Assembly: GCA_051881895.1 (NCBI GenBank)
Contig: JBJEQT010000030.1
Coordinates: forward strand, 1 to 20,311
Direction of reading: 5' to 3'
DNA length: 20,311 nt
DNA from: UBA3818 sp051881895
GTDB taxonomy: Bacteria; Bacillota; Clostridia; Oscillospirales; Ruminococcaceae
Both the position numbers and the translations under genes were made by a program. Shown here piece after piece: positions 6,434 through 13,863 of this stretch; the first letter of the stretch is position 1; the number at the start of each line of letters is the position of its first letter. Below the pieces are notes generated by a model. The model was given only the letters and a program-made list of their open reading frames with translations, was not told the DNA's origin and made no database searches.

Positions 6434-9100
6434 TTATCTGGAAATGAGCCTGGAAACAAAATATACGGCTGGCGGCATCAGATAAAGAACGGCAAAAACA
6501 CCGGCTGTCAGGCAGAAAAGCAGGACATGCGCCGGTTTTTCCAGTGGCTGGATCCGCCGCCCTTTCCGGGAAAGGAACCATCCGGCGGCCAATGTAAATA
6601 CGATTCCCGCTGCACTCATCACCGCTCCGGCGGCAAAGCCCGGCGGCCGGTAGCGAAGTGTAACGGCGTTCTCCCCCTCCGTCAGCGGGATTGCCATCCA
6701 AGTGTCAAACACGCGCCGGATGGGAACGGTTTGTCCGTTTACCGTTGCGGTGTAGCCTTTATCATAGGGCAGAGATAAAAACAGATATTCCCCATCCGCC
6801 TGTGCCGTAACCGTCCCGGATACGGTGTCCCGCCCGGTTTCCAGCTGGGCAGAGCGCATCGACGAAAGCGTTTGGGACAGTGATTCATGCGAAACGCTGA
6901 ACACGCCCAGCGACCGGACTGACACGTCTTTGTGGACTGTCACCGTAATACGCACCGGCTGATTGGCGCACACGGTCAGCTCGAATATGCCGTTATTGCT
7001 TTGGGTCGGATATTCTTTGCAAACCAGCTCGCCGTCCACATAAATGGAAAAGGCTTTGTAATACGGCTCGTTGAGATTGTTTTGCAGGGAGTCAAAGCAG
7101 TCAAAATAATAGGTGCGGGTCTCATCCGCCGCAGGGATCTGATACTCTATCATGGAATCGCCGCCGCCCTCCCGGGACAAATTGTAATATGCGCCGTTTC
7201 TTGTAAACGACAGATTATACAGACCAGTCGGAGCATACTCCCTCACAATGGACTGCCCGCTTTGCGCCAGCGTGCGCAGCAGATGCTCGCCGGCATACGG
7301 GCGGGCGGTCAGCTCCAATTCTTCCTCCTTCGCCAGATCCGCACCGGTGACGACGCCCAGCCCAAGGACAAAATCATTTTGCCGAATCGAATATTCCCCA
7401 TCTGAATAAACCGTATTTTCTTCCAGCGGGGCCTGCCGGTAAATAGTGTATTTATGGTTGAGCAGCGCGTCGCTCAGCAGCGTTCCGCCCACGGAGCTGA
7501 CCTCCATCCAATAGGAAGAATAGCCCAGTTTCCGAATTCCGTGCATATAGTCTTCTCCGGTCAAAGAAGTATAGTGGTTCAGGGTGTTGTATCCTATGGC
7601 TCCCGTCAGATTGACGTCGTAATTTTTTTGGTGATTCTTGACCCGGTAAAAACTGCCGTCATCGATCCGGTCCTCCAGACGGGTGACATTGACAAAATTC
7701 TGATCTGATTTGGCGGCGAAAAAACAGGTCCCGTAAAAAAGGGATTCCGCCGCGGTCAAAATACACAGGCAAACCGCCAGCAAGCGCTGGCTGAGCAGGC
7801 GGTACCGGTACAAAAACAGGCCCAGCCCACAGCATCCTGCCGACAACAGGAAGAAAATCAAAAAGATGCGAAGGGACTGATCGTTTCCCCAAAGCGTTCG
7901 GGTGTATGCCGTGAGGGTTTTGGGATAATGATTCCAAAGGAAAAACGCGGCGAAAATCACAGCGCCCAACAATAAGAACAACACGGATGCCCATAAAGCG
8001 GAAGACCGGCGGCACAGCGGCCGTGCCGGCCGCTGCAAGATCCAGGCCGCCAGGCAAAGTCCCAGCAGGACCAGAATGTACCCATACCGGCCGGGGAAGG
8101 CCTGATAACTTCCGGTGTGCCAAATTTTATTGATCGGCTCCACGATAACGGGAATGAGCATGAAAACAAAAAGGAGCAGCGTATAGGTTTCCCGGGGATC
8201 TGTCATTTCCCCGCGGGCGCAGCGCAGCGCCTGAAACAAAAACGAGGGGAGGATTACGGCGGTGCACAACAGCAGCATCCCGATGGTGGCCAGCGGAGCG
8301 ATAAAATTACCGCTGCTGAGGCTTTGCAGCAGGCTGCCGCCCCGGGCAGAATTCAGGTATTGTAAAAGGGACGGCAGCCAGGCCACCGCGGAAAGCAGAG
8401 CCGCCCCCAAGGTGCCGGCGGCCAGTTGGATGGTCCTTTGGCCCCGAATTTCCCGCGGGGAGAAAAATAAAATCCAGGTGCCGGCCGCCAAAATCAGAAA
8501 CAAAACCAGCATGTATCCCAAATAGAAATTGACAACGATCATCGCCGCGAGGCAAAATGCGTACGGCAGGATAGATCCTGTCTTTGCCAGGCGCTGCAGG
8601 GTCAGTAAAAAAAGAGGGAACAGGTACATCATATCCATCCAGACCATGTTTTGATAAAACAGCATGGTATACCCGCAAAGCCCATAGCTGACCGACAGCA
8701 TAACGGCAAACACCGGCCGCAGTTTGGGAAAGGAACGGTCAAAAAACACCGACGCGCACCCGGCGCAAAGCATCACTTTTAAAAGCACCAGGAGATTGGC
8801 AAACCGCATCATCTGCCATTTTTCCACAAACGCAACCAGAAAAGTAAACGGGCTGGAAAGGAAAAACAGGAAGACCCCCCAGAAATTCATGCCGCCCGCG
8901 TTTTGCAGATTGAGGAAAAGGCTTCCTTTTCCCTCCAGAATGTCTTTAAACTCACACAAAAGCGGGACCACCTGCTGGTTCATATCGCACCAGGAAACGG
9001 TGCTCTCGCCAAAAGGGAACAGTCCCTTCGTCGCGTAAAGAATGAGCAGAAGCCCACCGGCGGAAAATGCCGACGCCATATATTTGAAACTTTTTCTCAT
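6434..9100 (-). CDS. YfhO-family membrane protein (GT-C-like glycosyltransferase)
   Basis: This large 888-residue polytopic protein belongs to the YfhO family. A first membrane helix lies at about 10-28, followed by an extracytoplasmic loop with WCDMNQQ (37-43), whose Asp39 corresponds to the conserved acidic residue expected for GT-C-type transferases. About ten further helices run to about residue 450. A long hydrophilic domain (about 455-820) is probably outside the membrane, and two helices follow at about 823-845 and 857-885. Bacillus YfhO relatives are linked to glycosylation of lipoteichoic acid or other envelope polymers using polyprenyl-linked sugars; that role here is inferred. AGGAGAG lies 10 bases before the ATG at 9100. 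The gene appears to be monocistronic, with its own promoter region and terminator, and it is divergent from the stand-alone aminotransferase gene. Confidence 0.88.
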   Translation of the reverse strand: MRKSFKYMASAFSAGGLLLILYATKGLFPFGESTVSWCDMNQQVVPLLCEFKDILEGKGSLFLNLQNAGGMNFWGVFLFFLSSPFTFLVAFVEKWQMMRFANLLVLLKVMLCAGCASVFFDRSFPKLRPVFAVMLSVSYGLCGYTMLFYQNMVWMDMMYLFPLFLLTLQRLAKTGSILPYAFCLAAMIVVNFYLGYMLVLFLILAAGTWILFFSPREIRGQRTIQLAAGTLGAALLSAVAWLPSLLQYLNSARGGSLLQSLSSGNFIAPLATIGMLLLCTAVILPSFLFQALRCARGEMTDPRETYTLLLFVFMLIPVIVEPINKIWHTGSYQAFPGRYGYILVLLGLCLAAWILQRPARPLCRRSSALWASVLFLLLGAVIFAAFFLWNHYPKTLTAYTRTLWGNDQSLRIFLIFFLLSAGCCGLGLFLYRYRLLSQRLLAVCLCILTAAESLFYGTCFFAAKSDQNFVNVTRLEDRIDDGSFYRVKNHQKNYDVNLTGAIGYNTLNHYTSLTGEDYMHGIRKLGYSSYWMEVSSVGGTLLSDALLNHKYTIYRQAPLEENTVYSDGEYSIRQNDFVLGLGVVTGADLAKEEELELTARPYAGEHLLRTLAQSGQSIVREYAPTGLYNLSFTRNGAYYNLSREGGGDSMIEYQIPAADETRTYYFDCFDSLQNNLNEPYYKAFSIYVDGELVCKEYPTQSNNGIFELTVCANQPVRITVTVHKDVSVRSLGVFSVSHESLSQTLSSMRSAQLETGRDTVSGTVTAQADGEYLFLSLPYDKGYTATVNGQTVPIRRVFDTWMAIPLTEGENAVTLRYRPPGFAAGAVMSAAGIVFTLAAGWFLSRKGRRIQPLEKPAHVLLFCLTAGVFAVLYLMPPAVYFVSRLISR

Positions 9101-9134
9101 AAAAGCAATTCTCTCCTATCGCCATATGCCCAAT

Positions 9135-9163
9135 AGTGTAAGGGCTTTTCCATCGAAAAACAA
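9135..9163 (-). promoter_or_regulatory. Possible promoter for the YfhO-family gene
   Basis: TTGTTT (9158-9163) and TACACT (9135-9140) are 17 bases apart on the minus strand, about 35 bases before the ATG. Both boxes match the consensus at only four positions, so this is a moderate candidate. Confidence 0.4.
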
Positions 9164-9462
9164 GGCGGAAAACCATAATTCGTCACAATTTTTCGGATCT
9201 TTGGCATCCTGTCAAAAATACCGGGAAATCATCGAAAAAAATGCATGATTTTTCTAAGGAAAACGCATCTATATGGTATAAAACTCCTTGGCGAATAAAA
9301 TTGTTTCCGATAGTATAGTTTGTTGGATTTGCACGATATAAATTCATCATCGGATGAATGTTTCTGCCGCTGCCGTTTTTAGGGGATAAAACCGGTCAGA
9401 CAAAGAAAAAGTTTCCGCAGGGCTGGACATTTGCGGGGAAGCGTGATAGAATCAGATATAAA
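9164..9462. other. Divergent intergenic region between yfhO-like gene and hisC-like gene
   Basis: This AT-rich stretch contains no open frame with a ribosome site and no family that I recognise. It holds a perfect inverted repeat ATTCATC / GATGAAT with a 4-base centre at 9342-9359, an AT-rich near-palindrome around ATGCAT at 9232-9253, and several TATAAA-like sites (9278, 9338) without convincing -35 partners. No T-box (no AGGGTGG-ACC motif) or other known riboswitch is apparent. It may hold operators for the two divergent genes, but none can be assigned. Confidence 0.4.
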
Positions 9463-9474
9463 ATTGTATACAAT
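9463..9474. promoter_or_regulatory. 12-bp perfect palindrome, operator candidate for the hisC-like gene
   Basis: ATTGTATACAAT is a perfect 12-bp palindrome that ends 38 bases before the ATG at 9513. The core GTATAC flanked by TT/AA resembles the TNGTNNNACNA operator type bound by GntR-family regulators. It overlaps a TATAAA/TACAAT region that could be a -10 box, so a bound regulator would plausibly block transcription. No regulator gene lies in the window; the regulatory role is inferred. Confidence 0.4.
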
Positions 9475-9512
9475 AATACACTTTGGCATTTTATCATTTA
9501 GGAGGAATCTAT

Positions 9513-10586
9513 ATGTCTGTTCCAAAAATCCGACACGCGATGGAAAAAATGGCCTTTACGCCCCGCGTCCAGCGGAAAAGCTCCGCCACTTGCGATCCCG
9601 TCATTCGGATGTGCTGGAACGAAAACCAGCTTGGTATGTCCGAAAAAGCCAAGGCTGCCATGGCAGCTGCTTTGGAAAACAGCAACTATTATCCGGATTT
9701 CTACGCCGTGGCACTGAAAGACCGAATCGGGGAGGTATACGGTCTGACCCGGGACAATGTATTTACCGCAGGCGGCTCCAGCGCGGTGATCGATGCCATC
9801 GGCGCCGTTTACCTGGAGGAAGGGGACGAGGTTTTATACTGCTCGCCGACCTTCGGCGCTTACTGGGATATGGCAACGGCCAACGGCGCCGTCCCGGTAG
9901 AAGTGCCGCTGACAAAAGAGATGCGTTACGACCTGGACGGATTGTATCAAGCCATCACCGACCGCACGAAGATTATTGTCATCTGCAACCCCAACAACCC
10001 CATCGGTACGGCGGTAGGCGCGGATCAGCTGGCCGCTTTTGTTAAAAAGGTGCCGAAAGAAATTTTAATCATGGTCGACGAAGCGTATATCGAATACGCG
10101 GACGACCCAGCCGTTCACTCGGCGGTACCGCTGATCTTAGAGGGATATCATGTTCTTGTGCTGAAAACCTTTTCCAAAATTCACGGCATGGCGGGCATCC
10201 GTGTGGGATACGGTCTGGCCTGTCCTGCGATCATCGACGATTTAATGCGCTCTCCCGGCGCGTTCAACACCAGTACCGTGGCGATCGCCGGGGCAATCGC
10301 CTCGCTGGGCGACCGCGATTTTCTTTCCCGCTCCTACCAAATGGTAAAGGATGGACGGGACTATCTGACGCGGGAGCTGGAACAGCTGGGGTGCAAAGTC
10401 TATCCTTCCCAGACGAGTTTTGTGTATTTCGACGCGCACATGGATCCGCAGGACCTGCAAGCCGAATGCGCCAAACGGAATATCCTCATCGGCGCGTTTG
10501 CGCTGTCCCGGGTCTCTATTGGGAACAAAGCGCAAAACGCCGCTTTTATTTCCTGTCTGCGGGAAATTCTGCCGGCCGTACGGTGA
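9513..10586 (+). CDS. Histidinol-phosphate aminotransferase-like PLP enzyme, stand-alone copy
   Basis: This 357-residue fold-type I aminotransferase is of the HisC family. WNENQLGM at 35-42 is the N-terminal substrate motif, CNPNNPIGT at 158-166 contains the PLP-ring Asn, DEAYIEY is at 189-195, and TFSKIHGMAGIRVGY at 219-233 contains the PLP lysine Lys222. A C-terminal SRVSIG at 332-337 carries the conserved Arg333. The start is ATG at 9513, preceded by GGAGG with a 7-base spacer. A second hisC lies in the his operon of this same window and differs strongly. This copy may therefore be specialised, for example for aromatic amino acids, or it may be a redundant HisC; the sequence alone does not decide. 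It is convergent with an amino-acid transporter gene and shares its terminator. Confidence 0.85.
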   Translation: MSVPKIRHAMEKMAFTPRVQRKSSATCDPVIRMCWNENQLGMSEKAKAAMAAALENSNYYPDFYAVALKDRIGEVYGLTRDNVFTAGGSSAVIDAIGAVYLEEGDEVLYCSPTFGAYWDMATANGAVPVEVPLTKEMRYDLDGLYQAITDRTKIIVICNPNNPIGTAVGADQLAAFVKKVPKEILIMVDEAYIEYADDPAVHSAVPLILEGYHVLVLKTFSKIHGMAGIRVGYGLACPAIIDDLMRSPGAFNTSTVAIAGAIASLGDRDFLSRSYQMVKDGRDYLTRELEQLGCKVYPSQTSFVYFDAHMDPQDLQAECAKRNILIGAFALSRVSIGNKAQNAAFISCLREILPAVR

Positions 10587-10601
10587 CGCTGTTTTTCAAA
10601 C

Positions 10602-10639
10602 AAAAAGCCTTGCTTTTGTGATAAAAAGCAAGGCTTTTT
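10602..10639. terminator. Bidirectional intrinsic terminator between convergent genes
   Basis: A perfect 16-bp stem AAAAAGCCTTGCTTTT / AAAAGCAAGGCTTTTT with a 6-base loop sits between the aminotransferase stop (10586, plus) and the transporter stop (10659, minus). Both strands end in a run of T residues, so it can end transcription from either side. Confidence 0.92.
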
Positions 10640-10658
10640 CTTTTGATTCACGCAATTC

Positions 10659-12017
10659 TCAGATTTTGATCACGCCGAGGCTGTTGAGTACGGAGCTTAC
10701 CAGAATCAGTATGATACAGACCGGCGCGATATACCGGATCATGATGCAAAACATTTTCTCCCGCTTAAACTGAGAAGACAGCTTCACCTCATCCACAATG
10801 CTCTGCAGCCCTACAAACCAAACGACAAAAATGCAGGTCAAAAAAGCGACGAGCGGCATTAAAACGGAATTGCTGACAAAGTCGAAAAAGTCCAAAATAG
10901 ACATGCCCAGCGGACGGATCCCGGACCAGAGCCCAAATCCCAGCGAGGATGGAATCCCCAGCAGGATGCTGAATCCCAGCGTGAGAAGCGCCGCTTTGCG
11001 CCGCGACAGGCTGGTTTTATCCCGAATGATGGATACCACGGTTTCCATCAGCGAAATCGAGGAAGTCAGCGCCGCAAACAGCACCAGCAGGAAAAAGACC
11101 GCTCCGATCACTGTTCCAAACGGCATGCCAGCGAACACTTTCGGCAAGGTGATAAACATCAGTCCCGAGCCGGCTTTCATGGCGGATTCGTCTCCGCCGG
11201 AAAAGAGGTATACGGCCGGAACGATCATCAATCCGGAAACGAACGCGATACCGGTATCAAAAATCTCAATTTGCCGGACCGCGTGATCCAAATTCACCTC
11301 TTTTTTCATATAAGAGCCATAGGTGACCATGATCCCCATCGCCAGCGACATGGAATAAAACAGCTGCCCCATGGCGGCCAACACCGTCATCGGCGTAAAC
11401 TTTGAAAAATCCGGCTTCAGGTAATAGGCCACTCCCTCCATGGCGCCGGGCTGGCAGACTACAAAAATCGCCACAACAATAGACAGCAGCACCAAAAAGG
11501 GCATCATGATCTTGCTGCATTTTTCGATTCCCTTTTCCACGCCAAACAAAACCACGGCAAACGTGATTCCGATGAACAGCAAAAACCACACCATCGGCTG
11601 ATAGGGCTGCGCGACATATCCCAGAAAATAGCCATCCTGCGCCGCAGCAGACCCGCTGCCGGACACAAAAACAGCCAGATATTTTAACACCCATCCGCCA
11701 ATTACCGAATAATAAGGCAGGATCATCACCGGGATCACCGCCGTCAGCGTGCCGAGAAAGGAGAATTTGCGGTTCAGCGCGCCGTAAGCGCCGATCGCTG
11801 AAAGGCCCGTTTTGCGCCCGATCGCGATTTCCGCCGTCATCAGGGCAAAGCCCAGCGTTACCGCCAAAATAAGGTAAACCAGCAGGAAGATCCCCCCGCC
11901 GTATTTTGCCGCCAAATAGGGAAACCGCCAAATGTTCCCCAGTCCCACCGCTGAACCTGCCGCCGCAAGGACAAAGCCCAGCTTTCCGCTAAAGGAACCA
12001 CGGTTCGTCTTTTCCAT
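10659..12017 (-). CDS. Sodium-dependent amino-acid transporter, NSS/SNF family
   Basis: This 452-residue protein has 11-12 membrane helices. The family signature in helix 1, GSAVGLGNIWRFPYL (residues 21-35), forms the unwound sodium- and substrate-binding segment. Helix 6 (about GQLFYSMSLAMGIMVTYGSY) and helix 8 with ALTSSISLMETVVS supply the remaining sodium-site residues. Bacterial relatives such as TnaT, MhsT and Tyt1 move tryptophan or other hydrophobic amino acids together with sodium; the substrate here is unknown. I placed the start at ATG 12017, which follows AAGGTGGAG, rather than further upstream, because that reading gives the normal MEKTNRGSFSGKLGF terminus. It lies downstream of the his operon terminator, so it is expressed separately. 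Confidence 0.92.
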   Translation of the reverse strand: MEKTNRGSFSGKLGFVLAAAGSAVGLGNIWRFPYLAAKYGGGIFLLVYLILAVTLGFALMTAEIAIGRKTGLSAIGAYGALNRKFSFLGTLTAVIPVMILPYYSVIGGWVLKYLAVFVSGSGSAAAQDGYFLGYVAQPYQPMVWFLLFIGITFAVVLFGVEKGIEKCSKIMMPFLVLLSIVVAIFVVCQPGAMEGVAYYLKPDFSKFTPMTVLAAMGQLFYSMSLAMGIMVTYGSYMKKEVNLDHAVRQIEIFDTGIAFVSGLMIVPAVYLFSGGDESAMKAGSGLMFITLPKVFAGMPFGTVIGAVFFLLVLFAALTSSISLMETVVSIIRDKTSLSRRKAALLTLGFSILLGIPSSLGFGLWSGIRPLGMSILDFFDFVSNSVLMPLVAFLTCIFVVWFVGLQSIVDEVKLSSQFKREKMFCIMIRYIAPVCIILILVSSVLNSLGVIKI

Positions 12018-12047
12018 ATGCTCCACCTTTTTTGTTTTATTTCCGCC

Positions 12048-12072
12048 GCCGAAAGGCGTCCCGGCTTTCGGC
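12048..12072 (-). other. Hairpin in the transporter leader
   Basis: GCCGAAAG / CTTTCGGC (8 bp, 9-base loop) lies about 30 bases before the transporter ATG. A second 5-bp stem (TGCCC / GGGCA, 12084-12098) lies next to it. Neither is followed by a T-run on the minus strand, so they are not terminators. I do not recognise a riboswitch class. Confidence 0.4.
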
Positions 12073-12106
12073 AAAGCAGCGATTGCCCGCAATGGGCAGT
12101 GTTACT

Positions 12107-12135
12107 ATCATGCCATAAAACAGCCAAAGATGCAA
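12107..12135 (-). promoter_or_regulatory. Possible proximal promoter for the transporter gene
   Basis: TTGCAT (12130-12135) and CATGAT (12107-12112) are 17 bases apart on the minus strand, about 90 bases before the transporter ATG and downstream of the his terminator. Neither box is close to consensus. Some promoter is needed in this interval if the terminator at 12269-12312 is efficient. Confidence 0.35.
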
Positions 12136-12268
12136 CCATCCCAAAACATCCGCCCTGCCTGGCATCAAAGATTCGGTGAATGTACCCTGCTCTTACACGG
12201 CTTCGCCAGCCCGGGACAAAGATTGCATGCTTTCGCAGCCAAGCCGCAAATTGGCGCAAAACGGCATG

Positions 12269-12312
12269 AAAAAAACAAGCGGACAACCGCGATGACAAAG
12301 CCTGCCCGCTTG
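12269..12312 (-). terminator. Intrinsic terminator of the his operon
   Basis: A 10-bp stem CAAGCGGGCA / TGTCCGCTTG (one G-U pair) with a loop of about 17 bases is followed directly by seven T residues on the minus strand. It lies 94 bases after the hisE stop and is the first convincing terminator after that gene. If the TATAAT-containing palindrome at 12353-12367 is a promoter for the transporter, the same hairpin would sit in its leader and act as an attenuator. Confidence 0.8.
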
Positions 12313-12352
12313 CAAAAAAACAAAAGCCAAGCGCCAAATCGCACACGCGTCG

Positions 12353-12386
12353 TTTGTATTATACAAAAAGCATAGGGTAAAAATAA
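12353..12386 (-). promoter_or_regulatory. 15-bp palindrome containing a TATAAT box (promoter/operator candidate)
   Basis: TTTGTAT-T-ATACAAA (12353-12367) is a perfect palindrome with a one-base centre. On the minus strand it contains TATAAT (12358-12363), a perfect -10 box; the best -35 at 17 bases is only TTATTT (12381-12386). It lies between hisE and the downstream terminator, about 335 bases before the transporter ATG. The half-site TTGTA/TACAA also occurs upstream of the hisC-like gene, with different centre spacing. Confidence 0.4.
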
Positions 12387-12405
12387 GCGCCGTCTTTTTT
12401 CCTCT

Positions 12406-12735
12406 TCAGCTGTTATGGTCTGATTGGTGCTGTTTTTTCAGATTCCCGATTTTTTGGCTGCGTTCTTCCAAAATCGCAAAGATGTCCTCCAGCGGAATTT
12501 GCTGCTGCACCATCAGCACTGTCAAATGGTACAACAAATCGCAAATCTCATTTTCCGTATCGACCCGAACGCCGTTTTTGGCGGCGATGATGGTTTCGGC
12601 GCATTCCTCACCGCACTTTTTTAAAATCTTATCCAGCCCCTGGGAAAACAAATAGCAGGTATAAGAACCTTCTGCCGGGTTTTTTTGCCGGTCCTGTACG
12701 ACTTGGTATAAGCTTTGCAATGGATTTTGTTCCAT
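12406..12735 (-). CDS. hisE: Phosphoribosyl-ATP pyrophosphatase HisE
   Basis: This enzyme hydrolyses phosphoribosyl-ATP to phosphoribosyl-AMP and pyrophosphate, the second step of histidine synthesis. The 109 residues are the usual length for a stand-alone HisE. The all-alpha MazG-like core shows SYTCYLFSQGLDKILKKCGEE, where KKCGEE and AAKN carry the metal-binding acidic residues, and ENEICDLLYHLTVLM, the second acidic helix. The ATG at 12735 follows AAGGAGAG by 6 bases. It is the last gene of the his operon, 14 bases after hisI. In many bacteria HisI and HisE are fused; here they are separate. Confidence 0.95.
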   Translation of the reverse strand: MEQNPLQSLYQVVQDRQKNPAEGSYTCYLFSQGLDKILKKCGEECAETIIAAKNGVRVDTENEICDLLYHLTVLMVQQQIPLEDIFAILEERSQKIGNLKKQHQSDHNS

Positions 12736-12749
12736 GTTTTTCTCTCCTT

Positions 12750-13076
12750 TTATTTTTCATACCCCGGAAACGCCCGGTAAAAACAGCTGTGCGCTCCCGT
12801 GTGGCAGGCAGGCCCTGTCTGCTCCACCACGGCCAGAATGGTATCAGCATCGCAGTCGTAATACATTTCCAGCACCTTTTGCCGGTGTCCGGAGGTCTCC
12901 CCTTTGTTCCAAAGCGCTTTGCGTGACCGGCTGTAAAACCAGGTATAACCTGTCGCGAGCGTTTTTTCCAGACTTTCCCGGTTCATATAGGCCAGCATCA
13001 GCACCTGGCCGGTAGACTTCTCCTGCACAATGGCGGGGATCAAATCCCCTTTTTTGAAAAATTGACCCAGCTCCAT
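12750..13076 (-). CDS. hisI: Phosphoribosyl-AMP cyclohydrolase HisI
   Basis: This enzyme opens the adenine ring of phosphoribosyl-AMP, the third step of the pathway. The 108 residues match monofunctional HisI. The signature YSRSRKALWNKGETSGH is at 48-64, the magnesium-binding DCDAD at 74-78 (Asp74, Asp76, Asp78), and the zinc-binding cysteines are Cys75, Cys91 and Cys98 in GPACHTGAHSCF. All expected metal ligands are present. The ATG at 13076 follows GGGAGG, and its ribosome site overlaps the hisF stop 12 bases upstream, consistent with coupled translation. It is the penultimate gene of the operon. Confidence 0.96.
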   Translation of the reverse strand: MELGQFFKKGDLIPAIVQEKSTGQVLMLAYMNRESLEKTLATGYTWFYSRSRKALWNKGETSGHRQKVLEMYYDCDADTILAVVEQTGPACHTGAHSCFYRAFPGYEK

Positions 13077-13088
13077 GCGTTTTCCTCC

Positions 13089-13847
13089 CTATTTTCGCAC
13101 CGGGATCCCGGATTTTTGCAGATGATCCTTCACCTGGCCTACCGTCAGCTCCCGATAATGGAACAGGCTGGCAGCCAGCGCCGCGTCGGCGCCGGTTTTT
13201 TCAAACACTTCGGAAAAATCCGATAATTTGCCGCAGCCGCCGGAGGCAATGACCGGGATCTTTACCGCCCGGCATACCGCGTCGGTCAAAGGGAGGTCAA
13301 ACCCCTGTTTGGTACCGTCAGCGTCCATGGAGGTCAGCAGAATCTCTCCGGCGCCCAGCTGTTCACAACGGCAGACCCACTCCAATACATCCAAACCGGT
13401 GTCGATGCGGCCGCCGTTGATAAACACACCCCATCCGCCGTCGGGCCGGCGTTTTGCATCCACCGCCACCACCACGCACTGGCTGCCGAATTTGGCCGCC
13501 GCCTGCCGGATCAGCTCCGGATTCCGGATCGCCGCCGAATTCACCGATACCTTATCCGCTCCGGCCCGCAGAATATCGCGGTAATCCTCTACCGTGCGGA
13601 CGCCGCCGCCAACCGTCAACGGCACAAAAACCTTCTTTGCGGTCCTTCGCACAACGTCGGCCATGGTTTTGCGCCCCTCGTGGGTCGCGGTAATGTCCAA
13701 AAAGCAGATCTCATCTGCGCCCTGCCGGTCATAGGCCACCGCACATTCCACCGGGTCGCCCACCTCTTTGATTCCCTCGAAGTTGATTCCCTTTACTACC
13801 ATGCCGTCTCGCACGTCCAGGCAGGGAATGATCCGTTTTGCCAGCAT
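13089..13847 (-). CDS. hisF: Imidazole glycerol phosphate synthase, cyclase subunit HisF
   Basis: HisF is a TIM-barrel subunit that takes ammonia from HisH and converts the PRFAR intermediate to imidazole glycerol phosphate and AICAR. The 252 residues are normal length. The catalytic pair is Asp11 in IIPCLDVRDG and Asp130 in VVVAVDAKR. Phosphate-binding loops are visible as TVGGGVR (78-84) and ASGGCG near the C-terminus. I chose ATG 13847, preceded by GGAGG with 9 bases, over an in-frame ATG 36 bases upstream, because the former gives the canonical MLAKRIIPCLD terminus and avoids overlap with hisA. It lies 16 bases after hisA. Confidence 0.97.
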   Translation of the reverse strand: MLAKRIIPCLDVRDGMVVKGINFEGIKEVGDPVECAVAYDRQGADEICFLDITATHEGRKTMADVVRRTAKKVFVPLTVGGGVRTVEDYRDILRAGADKVSVNSAAIRNPELIRQAAAKFGSQCVVVAVDAKRRPDGGWGVFINGGRIDTGLDVLEWVCRCEQLGAGEILLTSMDADGTKQGFDLPLTDAVCRAVKIPVIASGGCGKLSDFSEVFEKTGADAALAASLFHYRELTVGQVKDHLQKSGIPVRK

Positions 13848-13863
13848 CTGCCGTATCCTCCGT

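Noticed and set aside
9164..9512. T-box or other riboswitch upstream of the hisC-like gene
   Set aside because: I looked for the T-box AGGGTGG-ACC core, a specifier loop and a terminator/antiterminator pair; none is present, and there is no U-tailed hairpin before the ATG.
11858..12346. A 162-codon minus-strand frame between the transporter gene and hisE
   Set aside because: Half of it overlaps the transporter in another frame, it reads through a terminator hairpin, and it has no ribosome site or family resemblance.
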